Of a DNA stretch of 21,930 nucleotides, positions 14,822 through 21,930 are shown one piece after another. Under the pieces are notes generated by a model. It had not been told where the DNA came from and did no database searches. It saw nothing but the letters and a program-made list of their open reading frames with translations. Source of the stretch: Methyloceanibacter sp. GTDB lineage: Bacteria; Pseudomonadota; Alphaproteobacteria; Rhizobiales; Methyloligellaceae. The translations under genes and the position numbers were made by a program. Numbering within the stretch: position 1 is the first letter of the stretch; every line of letters starts with the position of its first letter. The stretch lies in NCBI GenBank assembly GCA_022865725.1, contig JALHTP010000326.1:1-21930 (forward strand), given 5' to 3'.

Positions 14822-15546
14822 TTGGACCGTCACCTCGAGCACGACCATCAACCAAGCGAGATCGCCAAACGCCTGAAGAAGGGGCCCAGAGCAAGCTATC
14901 TCCGCGACTGGGTCTATGGCGGTATCGACGGCACGGTGACCACCTTCGCCATCATGGCAGGCGTGGTCGGCGCCAATCTGTCGGCCGGCGTGGTCCTGAT
15001 CCTCGGCATCGCCAATCTGCTTGCCGACGGCTTCTCCATGGCTGCCGCCAACTACACCGGCACCAAGGCCGAGCTGAACGAATATAGGCAGCTTCGCCGC
15101 ATGGAGGAGCGCCATGTGGCGCTCGCGCCCGAAGGCGAGCGCGAGGAGGTTCGCCAGATCTTTAAGGCCAAAGGCTTCAAGGGCGACGCGCTCGATGCCG
15201 CTGTGAATGTCATCACCGCGCGGCACGGACGCTGGATCGACACCATGATGGCCGAGGAGCACGGCATGCCTGCCGTGACGCGCTCCCCGCTCAAGGCCGC
15301 TTCCATGACCTTCCCGCCTTCTTGGTGTGCGGCAGCGCGCCTCTCCTTCCCTACGCGCTGAGGCTGGCGGAGCCGACCCTGCCCGCCACGATCATGACCG
15401 GGATCACCTTCTTCGCCATCGGCTCGCTCAGGAGCTACTGGTCGCCGACGCCATGGTGGCGCGCCGGGCTCGAAACCTTGGCGATCGGAATGCTCGCGGC
15501 CTTTGTTGCCTATCTCGTCGGCGCCCTGCTCAAGGGCCTCGTCTGA
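14822..15546 (+). pseudogene. VIT/CCC1-family Fe2+/Mn2+ transporter, split by a one-base deletion
   Basis: It starts at TTG 14822, six bases after a strong SD (AAGGGGAG). The first frame gives RASYLRDWVYGGIDGTVTTF and hydrophobic helices (VVLILGIANLLADGFSMAAA), then the cytoplasmic Glu/Arg-rich helical region (ELNEYRQLRRMEERHVAL) usual in this family. At 15311-15318 the frame breaks. The protein continues as FLVCGSAPLLPYALRLAEP, TIMTGITFFAIGSLRSYWS and a last helix to the stop at 15546. One missing base in TTCCCGCC separates the halves; with it restored the product is about 241 residues with the usual five helices. VIT/CCC1 proteins move iron or manganese across membranes. Real loss or sequence error cannot be decided; the rest of both halves looks intact. 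Confidence 0.87.
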
Positions 15547-15594
15547 AGCGACCGGGTCATAGGCTCTACCGCGAGCCTTGCCCTTTGTGCCACC

Positions 15595-16758
15595 ATGCGG
15601 CCCATGGCCATGAAGGAACCAAGCTTCACGCTCGGCATCGAGGAGGAATATCTCCTCGTCGACAAGGACAGCCGCGATCTTGCGCAAGAGCCTCCGCCCG
15701 CGCTCCTCGCCAAATGCGAGGAGGCCCTGCGCGGCCAGGTCAGCCCCGAGTTCCTGCGCTCGCAGATTGAGGTCGGCACCCGCGTCTGCAAGTCGATGCA
15801 GGAGGCGCGCGACCAGCTGATCCATCTGCGCGGCACCGTCGGCCGCATCGCCGGCGAGTTCGGGCTGGCGCCGATCGCCTGCTCCACCCACCCTTTCGCC
15901 AAATGGGCGAGCCAGCAGCATACCGACAAGGAGCGCTACAACGTGCTCGCGCGCGATCTCCAGCACGTGGCGCGCCGGCTCGTGATCTGCGGCATGCATG
16001 TGCATGTCGGCATCGAGGACGAGGACCTACGCATCGACCTGCTCGGCCAGGCAACCTACTTTCTGCCGCATCTGCTCGCGCTCTCCACCTCTTCGCCCTT
16101 CTGGGAAGGCGTGCAGACGGGGTTGAAATCCTACCGGCTCTCGGTGTTCGACGAGCTGCCGCGCACCGGCCTCCCGCATCAATTCTCGAGTTGGAGCGAA
16201 TATGAGCGCACCGTCGAGCTTCTGGTCAGTGCCGGGCTCATCCAGGACGCGACCAAGCTCTGGTGGGACTTGCGGCCGTCCGCGCGCTTTCCCACGCTCG
16301 AGATGCGCATCACCGATGTCTGCCCGCTGGTGGAGGACGGCATCGCCATCGCCTCGCTGTTTCGCTGCGTCTTACGCATGCTCTATCGCCTGCGCCGGCA
16401 GAACCAGCGCTGGCGCCATTATCCGCCCTTCCTCGTGCGCGAGAATCGCTGGCGCGCGCAACGCTACGGCATCGAGCAGGGCCTGGTCGATTTCGGCAAA
16501 GGCGCCGTGGTACCCTTCCCCGTTCTGCTGGAGGAGCTGTTCGATCTCGTGGCCGAGGATGCCGCCTATTTCGGCTGCGTCGCCGAGATGGGGCATGCAC
16601 GCACCATTCTCGAGCGCGGCACGAGCGCCGACCGGCAGCTTGCCCGCTACGACGCAGTGAAAAAGCTCGGCGGCAGCGAGCAGGCGGCGCTCGTCGCGGT
16701 GGTCGACGGCATCATCGAGGAAACCATGATGCTGCCGGGTGCACCCGCCGCTCGATGA
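15595..16758 (+). CDS. carboxylate-amine ligase, GCS2/YbdK type
   Basis: 387 residues from ATG 15595; in-frame ATGs at 15604 and 15610 are alternatives, none with an SD. Family hallmarks are FTLGIEEEYLLVD near residue 11, QIEVGTRVC, CGMHVHVGIEDED and WWDLRPSARFPTLEMRITD. The family belongs to the glutamine synthetase/GCS fold; E. coli YbdK has weak gamma-glutamylcysteine ligase activity, and the natural substrates of most members are unknown. Length (about 370-390) is normal. The stop TGA overlaps the ATG of the next gene (ATGA), so it is translationally coupled to a glutathione-transferase-like protein. That hints at thiol or glutathione chemistry. The start lies 48 bases after the broken VIT gene on the same strand. 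Confidence 0.9.
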   Translation: MRPMAMKEPSFTLGIEEEYLLVDKDSRDLAQEPPPALLAKCEEALRGQVSPEFLRSQIEVGTRVCKSMQEARDQLIHLRGTVGRIAGEFGLAPIACSTHPFAKWASQQHTDKERYNVLARDLQHVARRLVICGMHVHVGIEDEDLRIDLLGQATYFLPHLLALSTSSPFWEGVQTGLKSYRLSVFDELPRTGLPHQFSSWSEYERTVELLVSAGLIQDATKLWWDLRPSARFPTLEMRITDVCPLVEDGIAIASLFRCVLRMLYRLRRQNQRWRHYPPFLVRENRWRAQRYGIEQGLVDFGKGAVVPFPVLLEELFDLVAEDAAYFGCVAEMGHARTILERGTSADRQLARYDAVKKLGGSEQAALVAVVDGIIEETMMLPGAPAAR

Positions 16759-17525
16759 GCCACACCAGGCCAAAACTCCTCACCATCGGCATTTCTCATT
16801 TCTGCGAGAAAGCTCGATGGGCTCTCGATTGGCACGGCGTCGACCATGATGAGGCGAGCTGGCCGCCAGGCGTGCATGCGATCATGGCAAGGCGTTACGG
16901 GGCCAAGAGCACTGCGCTGCCGATCCTGGTCATCGACCAGAGCGACTTGATTCAGGGAAGTGGCGCGATCATCGACTGGGCGGATCAAAACGCGGAAGAT
17001 GTCGCCCGGAGACTCACCGTGGCAAATGCGCTCGAGATCGAACGACGCGCAGACGCCGTGATTGGCATCCATATACGTCGGCTGTCCTACGCCAAGATGC
17101 TTTCTCGATCGGCGCATCTGGCCAAGCCTGCGCTCTTCCACAAGGCGTCACCTTCGCATCGCCTGGTTGCAACCATGATGTGGCCGGTAACGCGGCGTCT
17201 CATGATCAAGGCCATGGATCTTGGCCCTGGCGCCGCCGCCCAAAGCCACTCAATTCTCGAAGCCGAGTTTGACTGGCTCGATGGCATCCTCGCCGATGGT
17301 CGTCCCTATCTTGCCGGAGAGCATTTTAGCCGGGCTGACATTGCCGTCGCCAGCTTCCTGGCTCCCATCGTACAGCCTAAGGAGATGCCGGCGTTCCACA
17401 ACATGGCGCTGCCGCAATCCCTCTTGTCTGACTTCCAGCGCTGGCGGGGGCGGCCGGTGATGCGCTGGACGGCCACGCAATATCGGCAGCACCGCGCCCC
17501 GCGCAAAAAAATGGCTAGAGCGTAG
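16755..17525 (+). CDS. glutathione S-transferase family protein
   Basis: 256 residues from ATG 16755, which overlaps the stop of the ligase gene by ATGA. The N-terminal thioredoxin-like domain (about 6-80) begins LLTIGISHFCEKARWALDWH. The SHFCEKARWAL motif at the active-site helix, cis-proline LPIL (P56) and the glutathione-side GSGAIIDWAD (69-77) are as in GST-like proteins. The all-helical C-terminal domain ends near YLAGEHFSRADIAVASFLAP, the N-capping box region typical of GSTs. The substrate is unknown; the coupled ligase suggests related thiol chemistry. Base composition is a little less GC-rich than neighbours at the 5' half. The 3' end overlaps the stop of the opposite SDR gene by 11 bases. 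Confidence 0.87.
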   Translation: MSHTRPKLLTIGISHFCEKARWALDWHGVDHDEASWPPGVHAIMARRYGAKSTALPILVIDQSDLIQGSGAIIDWADQNAEDVARRLTVANALEIERRADAVIGIHIRRLSYAKMLSRSAHLAKPALFHKASPSHRLVATMMWPVTRRLMIKAMDLGPGAAAQSHSILEAEFDWLDGILADGRPYLAGEHFSRADIAVASFLAPIVQPKEMPAFHNMALPQSLLSDFQRWRGRPVMRWTATQYRQHRAPRKKMARA

Positions 17526-18270
17526 TCGCCATGCCGCCATCGACATTGAGGCTCGCGCCGGTGATATAGGCGGCCTCGTCGGAAGCCAAGAACAGCGCGG
17601 CATTGGCGATGTCCTGCGGCGTGCCGAAGCGCCTGAGCGGCGTCTGCGTGAGCAGTGCCTTGGCGATCATCGGATTTGAGATGTAGCGGCCGATCAGAGC
17701 CGTCTCCACATAGCCCGGCAGCAGCGTGTTCACGCGGATGCCGTAGGGCGCGTATTCGACAGCGAGGCTCCGCGACAGCGCCGACACCGCCCCCTTTGTC
17801 GCCGAGTAGACCGCCATCTGGCGCGTGTGCTTGGTCGCCATGATCGAAGAGAGATTGATCACCGACGCCTTGCCGGACGCTTTGAGCAGGTCGAAGGCCT
17901 CGCGCGCGCAGCGCACCGTGCCGTCGAGATTGACGCTCCACACGCGGTCCCAGGCTTCGTCGGAGATATGGCGGAAATCCGAGCGCTCGCCCACGCCCGC
18001 ATTGTTGACGAGCACATCAAGCCTGCCATGCGCCGCGCCGATCATGTCCATCAGCGCCTTCACTTGCGGCGTGTCGGTGACATCGACTTGATGGGAGGTG
18101 GCGGCTCCGTTCACTTTGACGATTGCCGCGGCGACCTCCTTGGCCGCCTCGCCGTCGCAATCCGCCACGATCACGACCGCGCCCTCGCGCGCAAACGTCT
18201 CGGCGATGGCGCGGCCGATCCCCGCCGCACCCCCCGTGACGAGCGCGATTTTGTCCTCAAGCCGCCGCAT
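17515..18270 (-). CDS. SDR family oxidoreductase
   Basis: 251 residues, ATG 18270. A classical short-chain dehydrogenase/reductase: cofactor loop TGGAAGIG at 12-19, acidic VADCDG at 35-40 (D37 suggests NAD(H) preference), NNAG at 89-92, and the catalytic serine in NLSSIM (S141/S142) with Y155 and K159 of YSATK. It ends ITGASLNVDGGMATTL, the usual SDR end. The substrate cannot be named from sequence. The start lies inside the end of gor: the ATG is 14 bases upstream of the gor stop end, in another frame, so translation is probably coupled. It is the last gene of the rpiA-gor-SDR set. Confidence 0.92.
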   Translation of the reverse strand: MRRLEDKIALVTGGAAGIGRAIAETFAREGAVVIVADCDGEAAKEVAAAIVKVNGAATSHQVDVTDTPQVKALMDMIGAAHGRLDVLVNNAGVGERSDFRHISDEAWDRVWSVNLDGTVRCAREAFDLLKASGKASVINLSSIMATKHTRQMAVYSATKGAVSALSRSLAVEYAPYGIRVNTLLPGYVETALIGRYISNPMIAKALLTQTPLRRFGTPQDIANAALFLASDEAAYITGASLNVDGGMATTL

Positions 18271-19651
18271 CGGACCCCGCGACCGGCGCCGGCGCCTCCC
18301 ATTTGTGGCGCAGCGTCACCAGCTCTTCCGCCGCGCTCGGATGCAGCGCCATGGTCGCGTCGAGCTGCGCCTTGGTCACACCGAGCTTGAGCGCAACGGC
18401 CACCATCTGCACGATCTCGGCGGCATCGCCTCCGAGAATATGGCAACCGAGCACCTTGTCGCTCTCCATATCGACCACGAGCTTCATCAGCATCCTCTCG
18501 TCCCGCCCGCTGACCATCGAGCGGAGCGGACGGAAATGGGCCTTATAGATATCGACGCTGCGATACATCTCGCGCGCCTTCTCCTCCGAAAGCCCGACCG
18601 TGCCGATCTCAGGCTGCGAGAACACCGCCGTGGGTATGAAGCTATGATCCACCGGAGTCGGCCTGTTGTTGAACAGCGTCTCGGCGAAAGCCGTCGCTTC
18701 ATGGATCGCAACCGGGGTCAGGTTTACCCGATGGGTCACGTCGCCCACGGCATAGATAGTGTCCACGGAGGTTTTCGAGAACTCATCGACCACCACGCGG
18801 CCGTCCCAGCCGAGCTCGACGCCCGCATCTCGCAAACCCATCCCCATCGTGCTGGGCACGCGCCCGGTGGCCGCCAGCACCAGACCCGCGGCCACGGAAT
18901 CGCCCCGCTTGAGCTGAACGCGATAGGCGCCGCCCTCCTTCTCGACCGAAGCGACGTCGGTCTCCATGCGGAGGTCGACGCCGCGATTGCGCATGGCCTC
19001 GGCCAGCCCATCGCGCAGATCCATGTCGAAGTCGCGCAAGATCTGGTCGCCGCGATAGAGCACCGTCACCGCGGCCCCAAGCCCGGAGAAGATCGAGGCA
19101 AACTCCATGCCGATATAACCGGCGCCGACGATCACGATGCTGCCCGGGAGCTGCTCGAGCTCGAAACATTGGTTTGAGCTGATCAGATGCTCCTTGCCGG
19201 GAAGGTCCGGGATCATCGGATGCGAGCCGGTGGCCACCAGGATCGTCTTGGCCGAGAGCAGGCGATCGCGATCGGCGAGCTTGATCTCATGCGGACCTTC
19301 GAGCGCGGCGCGGGTGAGAAACCGGTCGACGCCCGCGTTCTCCAAAGTGCGCGTATAGACGCCGTTCAGCCGGTCGATCTCGCGCTTGACGTTATGGATC
19401 AGCGTCGGCCAGTCGAAGCGCGATCCCTCGCAGCTCCAGCCGAACCCGCGTGCATCGGCGAAATCGCCGCCAAAGCGGCTGCCATAGACGAGCAGCTTCT
19501 TCGGCACGCAGCCGCGGATCACGCAGGTGCCGCCGATGCGATATTCCTCGGCGATGCCGACGCGCGCGCCGAGCTCGGCAGCAAGCCGCGCGGCGCGGAC
19601 CCCGCCCGAGCCAGCGCCGATGACGAACAGATCGTAGTCGTACTCAGCCAC
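18257..19651 (-). CDS. gor: glutathione-disulfide reductase
   Basis: 464 residues, ATG 19651. It reduces oxidised glutathione with NADPH in the cytoplasm. FAD-binding FVIGAGSGGVRAARLA lies at 9-24, the redox-active pair is C43 and C48 in GGTCVIRGCVPKK, the NADP-binding fold has IVIGAGYIG-like VIVGAGYIGMEFASIF, and the catalytic base is H437 in MALHPSAAEE. The GTCVIRGCVPKKLLVYG pattern is characteristic of glutathione reductase rather than mercuric or lipoamide reductase. The gene starts six bases after the rpiA stop and overlaps the following SDR gene by 14 bases. The rpiA-gor neighbourhood is common in Rhizobiales. The C-terminus carries a short Ala/Pro extension. Confidence 0.95.
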   Translation of the reverse strand: MAEYDYDLFVIGAGSGGVRAARLAAELGARVGIAEEYRIGGTCVIRGCVPKKLLVYGSRFGGDFADARGFGWSCEGSRFDWPTLIHNVKREIDRLNGVYTRTLENAGVDRFLTRAALEGPHEIKLADRDRLLSAKTILVATGSHPMIPDLPGKEHLISSNQCFELEQLPGSIVIVGAGYIGMEFASIFSGLGAAVTVLYRGDQILRDFDMDLRDGLAEAMRNRGVDLRMETDVASVEKEGGAYRVQLKRGDSVAAGLVLAATGRVPSTMGMGLRDAGVELGWDGRVVVDEFSKTSVDTIYAVGDVTHRVNLTPVAIHEATAFAETLFNNRPTPVDHSFIPTAVFSQPEIGTVGLSEEKAREMYRSVDIYKAHFRPLRSMVSGRDERMLMKLVVDMESDKVLGCHILGGDAAEIVQMVAVALKLGVTKAQLDATMALHPSAAEELVTLRHKWEAPAPVAGSDAAA

Positions 19652-19657
19652 CTGGCG

Positions 19658-20365
19658 TCAGGCTCCTGCACGGCGCAACGCTCGGACGCCGCCTTTGCCC
19701 GCCACGATAGCCAAATCGGCGAGCCCAAGAAACAGCCCGTGCTCGACGACGCCCGGCACCCGTTTCAGAGAAAAGGCGAGCACTTCCGGCTCAGGAATGT
19801 TGCCGAAGGCGCAGTCGAGCATGAGATTGCCCTGGTCGGTGACGAAAGGCGCGTCCCCTGGCCCCGGCCGGAGCGTGATCGCGCCGTGGCACCCCGTCTC
19901 GGCGGCGATGGCCTCGATCAGCCGCATCGTCGCCATCAGCCCGAAGCGCACCACCTCGACTGGCAGCGGGAACAGGCCGAGCGCCGTCACGAGCTTGCTC
20001 TCATCGACAATGACCACCATCCGGTCCGACGCCGTGGCCACGATCTTCTCGCGGAGCAGAGCGCCGCCGCCGCCCTTGATCATGCGGAGCCGATCGTCGA
20101 TCTCGTCGGCGCCGTCGACCGTCAGATCGAGCTGCGGCGTTTCGTCGAGCGTGGTGAGCGGGATACCGAGCCGCTCGGCCTGGGCGCGCGTGGCCTCCGA
20201 GGTCGGGACGCAGACCACGTTCAGGCCTTTCGCCACCTGTTCCCCGAGGGCTGCGACGAAGCGCGCCGCCGTCGATCCCGTGCCAAGGCCGAGCCGCATC
20301 CCGTCCGTGACGAGATCGAGCGCGGCACGGGCGGCGCTTTCCTTGAGCTCGTCCGTCTTGAGCAA
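19658..20365 (-). CDS. rpiA: ribose-5-phosphate isomerase A
   Basis: 235 residues from TTG 20365, placed seven bases after GGGAGGGAG. The open frame extends further upstream, but the extra residues are not RpiA-like and would cover the divergent gph start, so TTG is preferred. It interconverts ribose 5-phosphate and ribulose 5-phosphate. Family motifs are GLGTGST at 26-32, DGADEID at 84-90 and KGGGGALLREK at 97-107; the Asp, Glu and Lys in these form the known active site. Length is normal (about 220-235). It leads an operon with gor and the SDR gene and is divergent from gph. Confidence 0.93.
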   Translation of the reverse strand: MLKTDELKESAARAALDLVTDGMRLGLGTGSTAARFVAALGEQVAKGLNVVCVPTSEATRAQAERLGIPLTTLDETPQLDLTVDGADEIDDRLRMIKGGGGALLREKIVATASDRMVVIVDESKLVTALGLFPLPVEVVRFGLMATMRLIEAIAAETGCHGAITLRPGPGDAPFVTDQGNLMLDCAFGNIPEPEVLAFSLKRVPGVVEHGLFLGLADLAIVAGKGGVRALRRAGA

Positions 20366-20402
20366 AAGCTCCCTCCCGCGATCAGCCCTATTTTCAGCCC
20401 GA

Positions 20403-20431
20403 TGATTAGGCCGCCGCTTGCCAGGCTGCAA
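20403..20431 (-). promoter_or_regulatory. possible promoter of the rpiA-gor-SDR operon
   Basis: Minus strand TTGCAG (20426-20431), a 17-base spacer and TAATCA (20403-20408). It lies in the 88-base gap between rpiA and gph. The -10 is weak; by-eye call. Confidence 0.35.
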
Positions 20432-20453
20432 GGCGCGTGTGAGAGAGTGCGCC

Positions 20454-21176
20454 ATGTTCAAGGACACAACCATCGTGTTCGACCTCGACGGCACCCTGGT
20501 CGATACCGCGCCGGACCTGACCAACGCGCTGAACGAGGTGCTCACCAGGCGCGGGCATGCGGCAGTGCCGGCCGAGACGATCCGCGCCTGCGTCGGTCAC
20601 GGTGCGCGCATCATGATCGAGGAGGCTTTGCGCCGGGCGGGCGCGGAAGACGACGTGGACCGGATGCTGGCGGAGTTCCTGGTTCACTACGAGGCCAATA
20701 TCGCCGCCGAGAGCCGGCCCTTTCCCGGCGCCGTGGCGGCGCTGGAGGACCTTGCCGCCCAAGGGGCGACGCTCGCGGTCTGCACCAACAAGCGCGAGTA
20801 TTTGAGCCGGCGGCTGCTCCAAGCGCTTCGCATCGACCATCATTTCAGCGCCATCGCCGGGCGTGACACATTCGCCGTGTCGAAGCCCGACCCGGGCCAT
20901 CTGACGGGGGCGATCGCCCTTGCCGGCGGCGACCCCTCCCGGGCCGTCATGATCGGCGACAGCGAGGTCGATTTGCGGACGGCGAAGGCCGCCGCCATCC
21001 CCGTGATCCTCGTAAGCTTCGGCTATGCCACCTCCCCGCTCGACGGCGTCGCGCCGGAGGCGGTGATCGATCATTTCGATGAACTGGCGGCGCGCGCTTA
21101 CGCCCTCCTGAACGGCGCCGCGCCCGGCGCTTCCGAGCGCCTGAGACGCCTCAATCCCGCCGCAGATCAGGCTTAA
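20454..21176 (+). CDS. gph: phosphoglycolate phosphatase-type HAD hydrolase
   Basis: 240 residues from ATG 20454 with GAGAG about nine bases upstream; an in-frame start at 20418 would add 12 residues before the conserved N-terminus. Haloacid dehalogenase superfamily motifs are complete: FDLDGTLVDTAPDL with nucleophile D10 and acid D12, VCTNK, SKPDPGH and MIGDSEVDLRTA. The helical cap between residues 20 and 85 and the whole-length match point to Gph, which removes 2-phosphoglycolate, although related HAD phosphatases share these features. It is divergent from rpiA. The C-terminal tail after FDEL is slightly extended. Confidence 0.88.
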   Translation: MFKDTTIVFDLDGTLVDTAPDLTNALNEVLTRRGHAAVPAETIRACVGHGARIMIEEALRRAGAEDDVDRMLAEFLVHYEANIAAESRPFPGAVAALEDLAAQGATLAVCTNKREYLSRRLLQALRIDHHFSAIAGRDTFAVSKPDPGHLTGAIALAGGDPSRAVMIGDSEVDLRTAKAAAIPVILVSFGYATSPLDGVAPEAVIDHFDELAARAYALLNGAAPGASERLRRLNPAADQA

Positions 21177-21262
21177 TTCCACCCGGCCCTTCTCAACGAA
21201 GAGCCATAGTCGAAGCACACCTTCACACCCTCCTGGGGGACGGGTCATTCAAGGAGAGACAG

Positions 21263-21538
21263 ATGCTCAGACGTGTCGTGATCGGCGTCGCCATGGTGTC
21301 CCTCATGGGAGGGGCCGCATACGCCGTTGACGAGGACGCGGTGGACAACGAATGCACCGCGCAGCTGACCTCGGTCGAGGAAACCGTACATGACAAGATC
21401 GAGTCGAACGCGCTGAGCGAGGCCGACGCCGATAAGGTCAACGAGCTTCTCGACGAGGCCGACGCGCTTTGCACCGAGGGAAAATTCCCCGAAGCCAGCG
21501 CCACCCTCGCCACCGTCAGCAAGATGGTCGGCAAGTAG
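21263..21538 (+). CDS. small secreted helical protein of unknown function
   Basis: 91 residues from ATG 21263, with an excellent SD (AAGGAGAG, four bases of spacing). Residues 1-21 are a signal peptide (VVIGVAMVSLMGGAAYA) and the mature form of about 70 residues is strongly acidic and mostly predicted helical. It has two cysteines (31 and 70) that could form a disulfide in the periplasm. The segment ESNALSEADADKVNELLDEADALC reads as two short amphipathic helices. I recognise no named family. It stands alone after gph (86-base gap) and is followed by a perfect ten-base inverted repeat, so it probably has its own transcript. Confidence 0.8.
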   Translation: MLRRVVIGVAMVSLMGGAAYAVDEDAVDNECTAQLTSVEETVHDKIESNALSEADADKVNELLDEADALCTEGKFPEASATLATVSKMVGK

Positions 21539-21551
21539 TTTGGCCTAAGCG

Positions 21552-21579
21552 GGACGGCGCGGGACGGATCGCGCCGTCC
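21552..21579 (+). terminator. perfect 10-base hairpin after the small secreted protein
   Basis: GGACGGCGCG (21552-21561) pairs perfectly with CGCGCCGTCC (21570-21579) over an eight-base loop, 14 bases after the stop codon. It lacks a run of T (ATCATTC follows), so it may be a weak intrinsic terminator or a 3' end stabiliser. Confidence 0.5.
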
Positions 21580-21629
21580 ATCATTCGGGCGTGCCCGCGC
21601 CCTTCCCCGTCTCCTCAAGGCCCCCAAAG

Positions 21630-21662
21630 CTTCAGACGGCCAAGTCTTCAGAGCGGCCAAGT
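21630..21662. repeat. two-copy imperfect tandem repeat
   Basis: CTTCAGACGGCCAAGT (21630-21645) is followed at once by CTTCAGAGCGGCCAAGT (21646-21662), differing by one or two bases. It lies in the non-coding stretch before the tRNA. No function suggested. Confidence 0.6.
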
Positions 21663-21686
21663 GCCGTCGCTTGTTGAGGCGGTTCC

Positions 21687-21715
21687 TTGACTTACCGGGG
21701 ACCCAATCGCTAAAT
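21687..21715 (+). promoter_or_regulatory. promoter of tRNA-Val
   Basis: TTGACT (21687-21692), a 17-base spacer and CTAAAT (21710-21715). Transcription would begin near 21722, about 65 bases before the mature tRNA. Confidence 0.5.
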
Positions 21716-21788
21716 CCGGATGCAAGCGTCATCCGGAGGACTCGGGATCGGTTTTCCCACACGATGACGCGGTAGATCGAAGCGAGAC

Positions 21789-21864
21789 GGGCGGTTAGCT
21801 CAGTTGGTAGAGCACTGTGTTCACATCGCAGGGGTCGCTGGTTCGAGTCCAGTACCGCCCACCA
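21789..21864 (+). tRNA. tRNA-Val (anticodon CAC)
   Basis: 76 bases fold as a complete cloverleaf: acceptor GGGCGGT with ACCGCCC, D stem GCTC with GAGC, anticodon stem CTGTG with CGCAG around loop TTCACAT (anticodon CAC, reading GTG), and T arm GCTGG-TTCGAGT-CCAGT. CCA is encoded. A strong terminator follows 20 bases later. Confidence 0.97.
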
Positions 21865-21883
21865 TTATCTCAATACCTAAAGA

Positions 21884-21916
21884 GGGCGTCGGCCTAAGCC
21901 GGCGCCCCTTTTATTT
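21884..21916 (+). terminator. intrinsic terminator after tRNA-Val
   Basis: GGGCGTCGGC (21884-21893) pairs with GCCGGCGCCC (21898-21907), ten pairs with one G-T, loop CTAA, then CTTTTATTT. Classic rho-independent form. Confidence 0.9.
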
Positions 21917-21930
21917 CCGCCAACCTGAAG

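Noticed and set aside
19187..20866. Plus-strand open frame of 559 codons across gor, rpiA and gph
   Set aside because: Antisense to gor and rpiA, then out of frame in gph; no recognisable domain.
21789..21930. tRNA-Val as an integration site for a mobile element
   Set aside because: Only about 65 bases follow the tRNA; no integrase or repeated tRNA end is visible in the window.

Overview
The window reads as chromosomal, housekeeping-type DNA of a high-GC alphaproteobacterium, most likely of the order Hyphomicrobiales (Rhizobiales). Pointers are a DUF2865 protein, a GltX of the alphaproteobacterial second type with an IHAGN active-site motif, the cysS-cimA pairing, an Atm1-type exporter, a class II DAHP synthase, and TTGAC[GC]-type promoters with Shine-Dalgarno (SD) sites of the AAGGAG kind. 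The genus cannot be fixed from the sequence alone. No phage, transposon, CRISPR array or secretion island was found, and no gap between genes exceeds 300 bases.

Layout. 1-3000 (minus strand): the membrane half of an Atm1-like ABC exporter cut by the window edge, then two related envelope proteins, one with two Ig-like modules and a LysM domain and one with a single Ig-like module. 3148-4531: a LOG-family nucleotide hydrolase (plus) facing a signal-peptide/membrane protein of unknown function (minus). 4645-7846 (minus): cysS, an unlisted 39-residue membrane peptide that overlaps the cysS stop, and cimA. 8005-8085: back-to-back promoters, followed by a DUF2865 secreted protein (plus). 9385-12399 (minus): nadE and gltX, three bases apart. 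12468-13297 (plus): a SAM methyltransferase broken by one missing base. 13301-14692 (minus): class II DAHP synthase. 14822-17525 (plus): a VIT/CCC1-type Fe/Mn transporter, also broken by one missing base, a GCS2/YbdK-type carboxylate-amine ligase, and a glutathione-transferase-like protein overlapping the ligase by ATGA. 17515-20365 (minus): rpiA, gor and an SDR oxidoreductase in one tight operon. 20454-21538 (plus): a gph-type phosphatase and a small secreted helical protein. 21789-21864: tRNA-Val(CAC), with a promoter in front and a strong terminator behind.

How the genes fit together. Most genes feed central metabolism: isoleucine via citramalate, aromatic amino acids, NAD, aminoacyl-tRNAs and pentose phosphates. 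A thiol/redox theme links glutathione reductase, the SDR gene behind it, the GST-like protein and the GCS2-type ligase; the Atm1-type exporter may also handle glutathione-linked substrates. Genes are packed tightly and several convergent pairs are separated by 3-16 bases or overlap.

The most interesting items are the hidden 39-residue membrane peptide coupled between cysS and cimA, the ligase-GST overlap, the paired Ig-like/LysM envelope genes, the palindrome inside the DUF2865 promoter, and two single-base frameshifts in otherwise intact genes. I saw no convincing new multi-gene system. Promoter, leader and operator calls are by-eye inferences.
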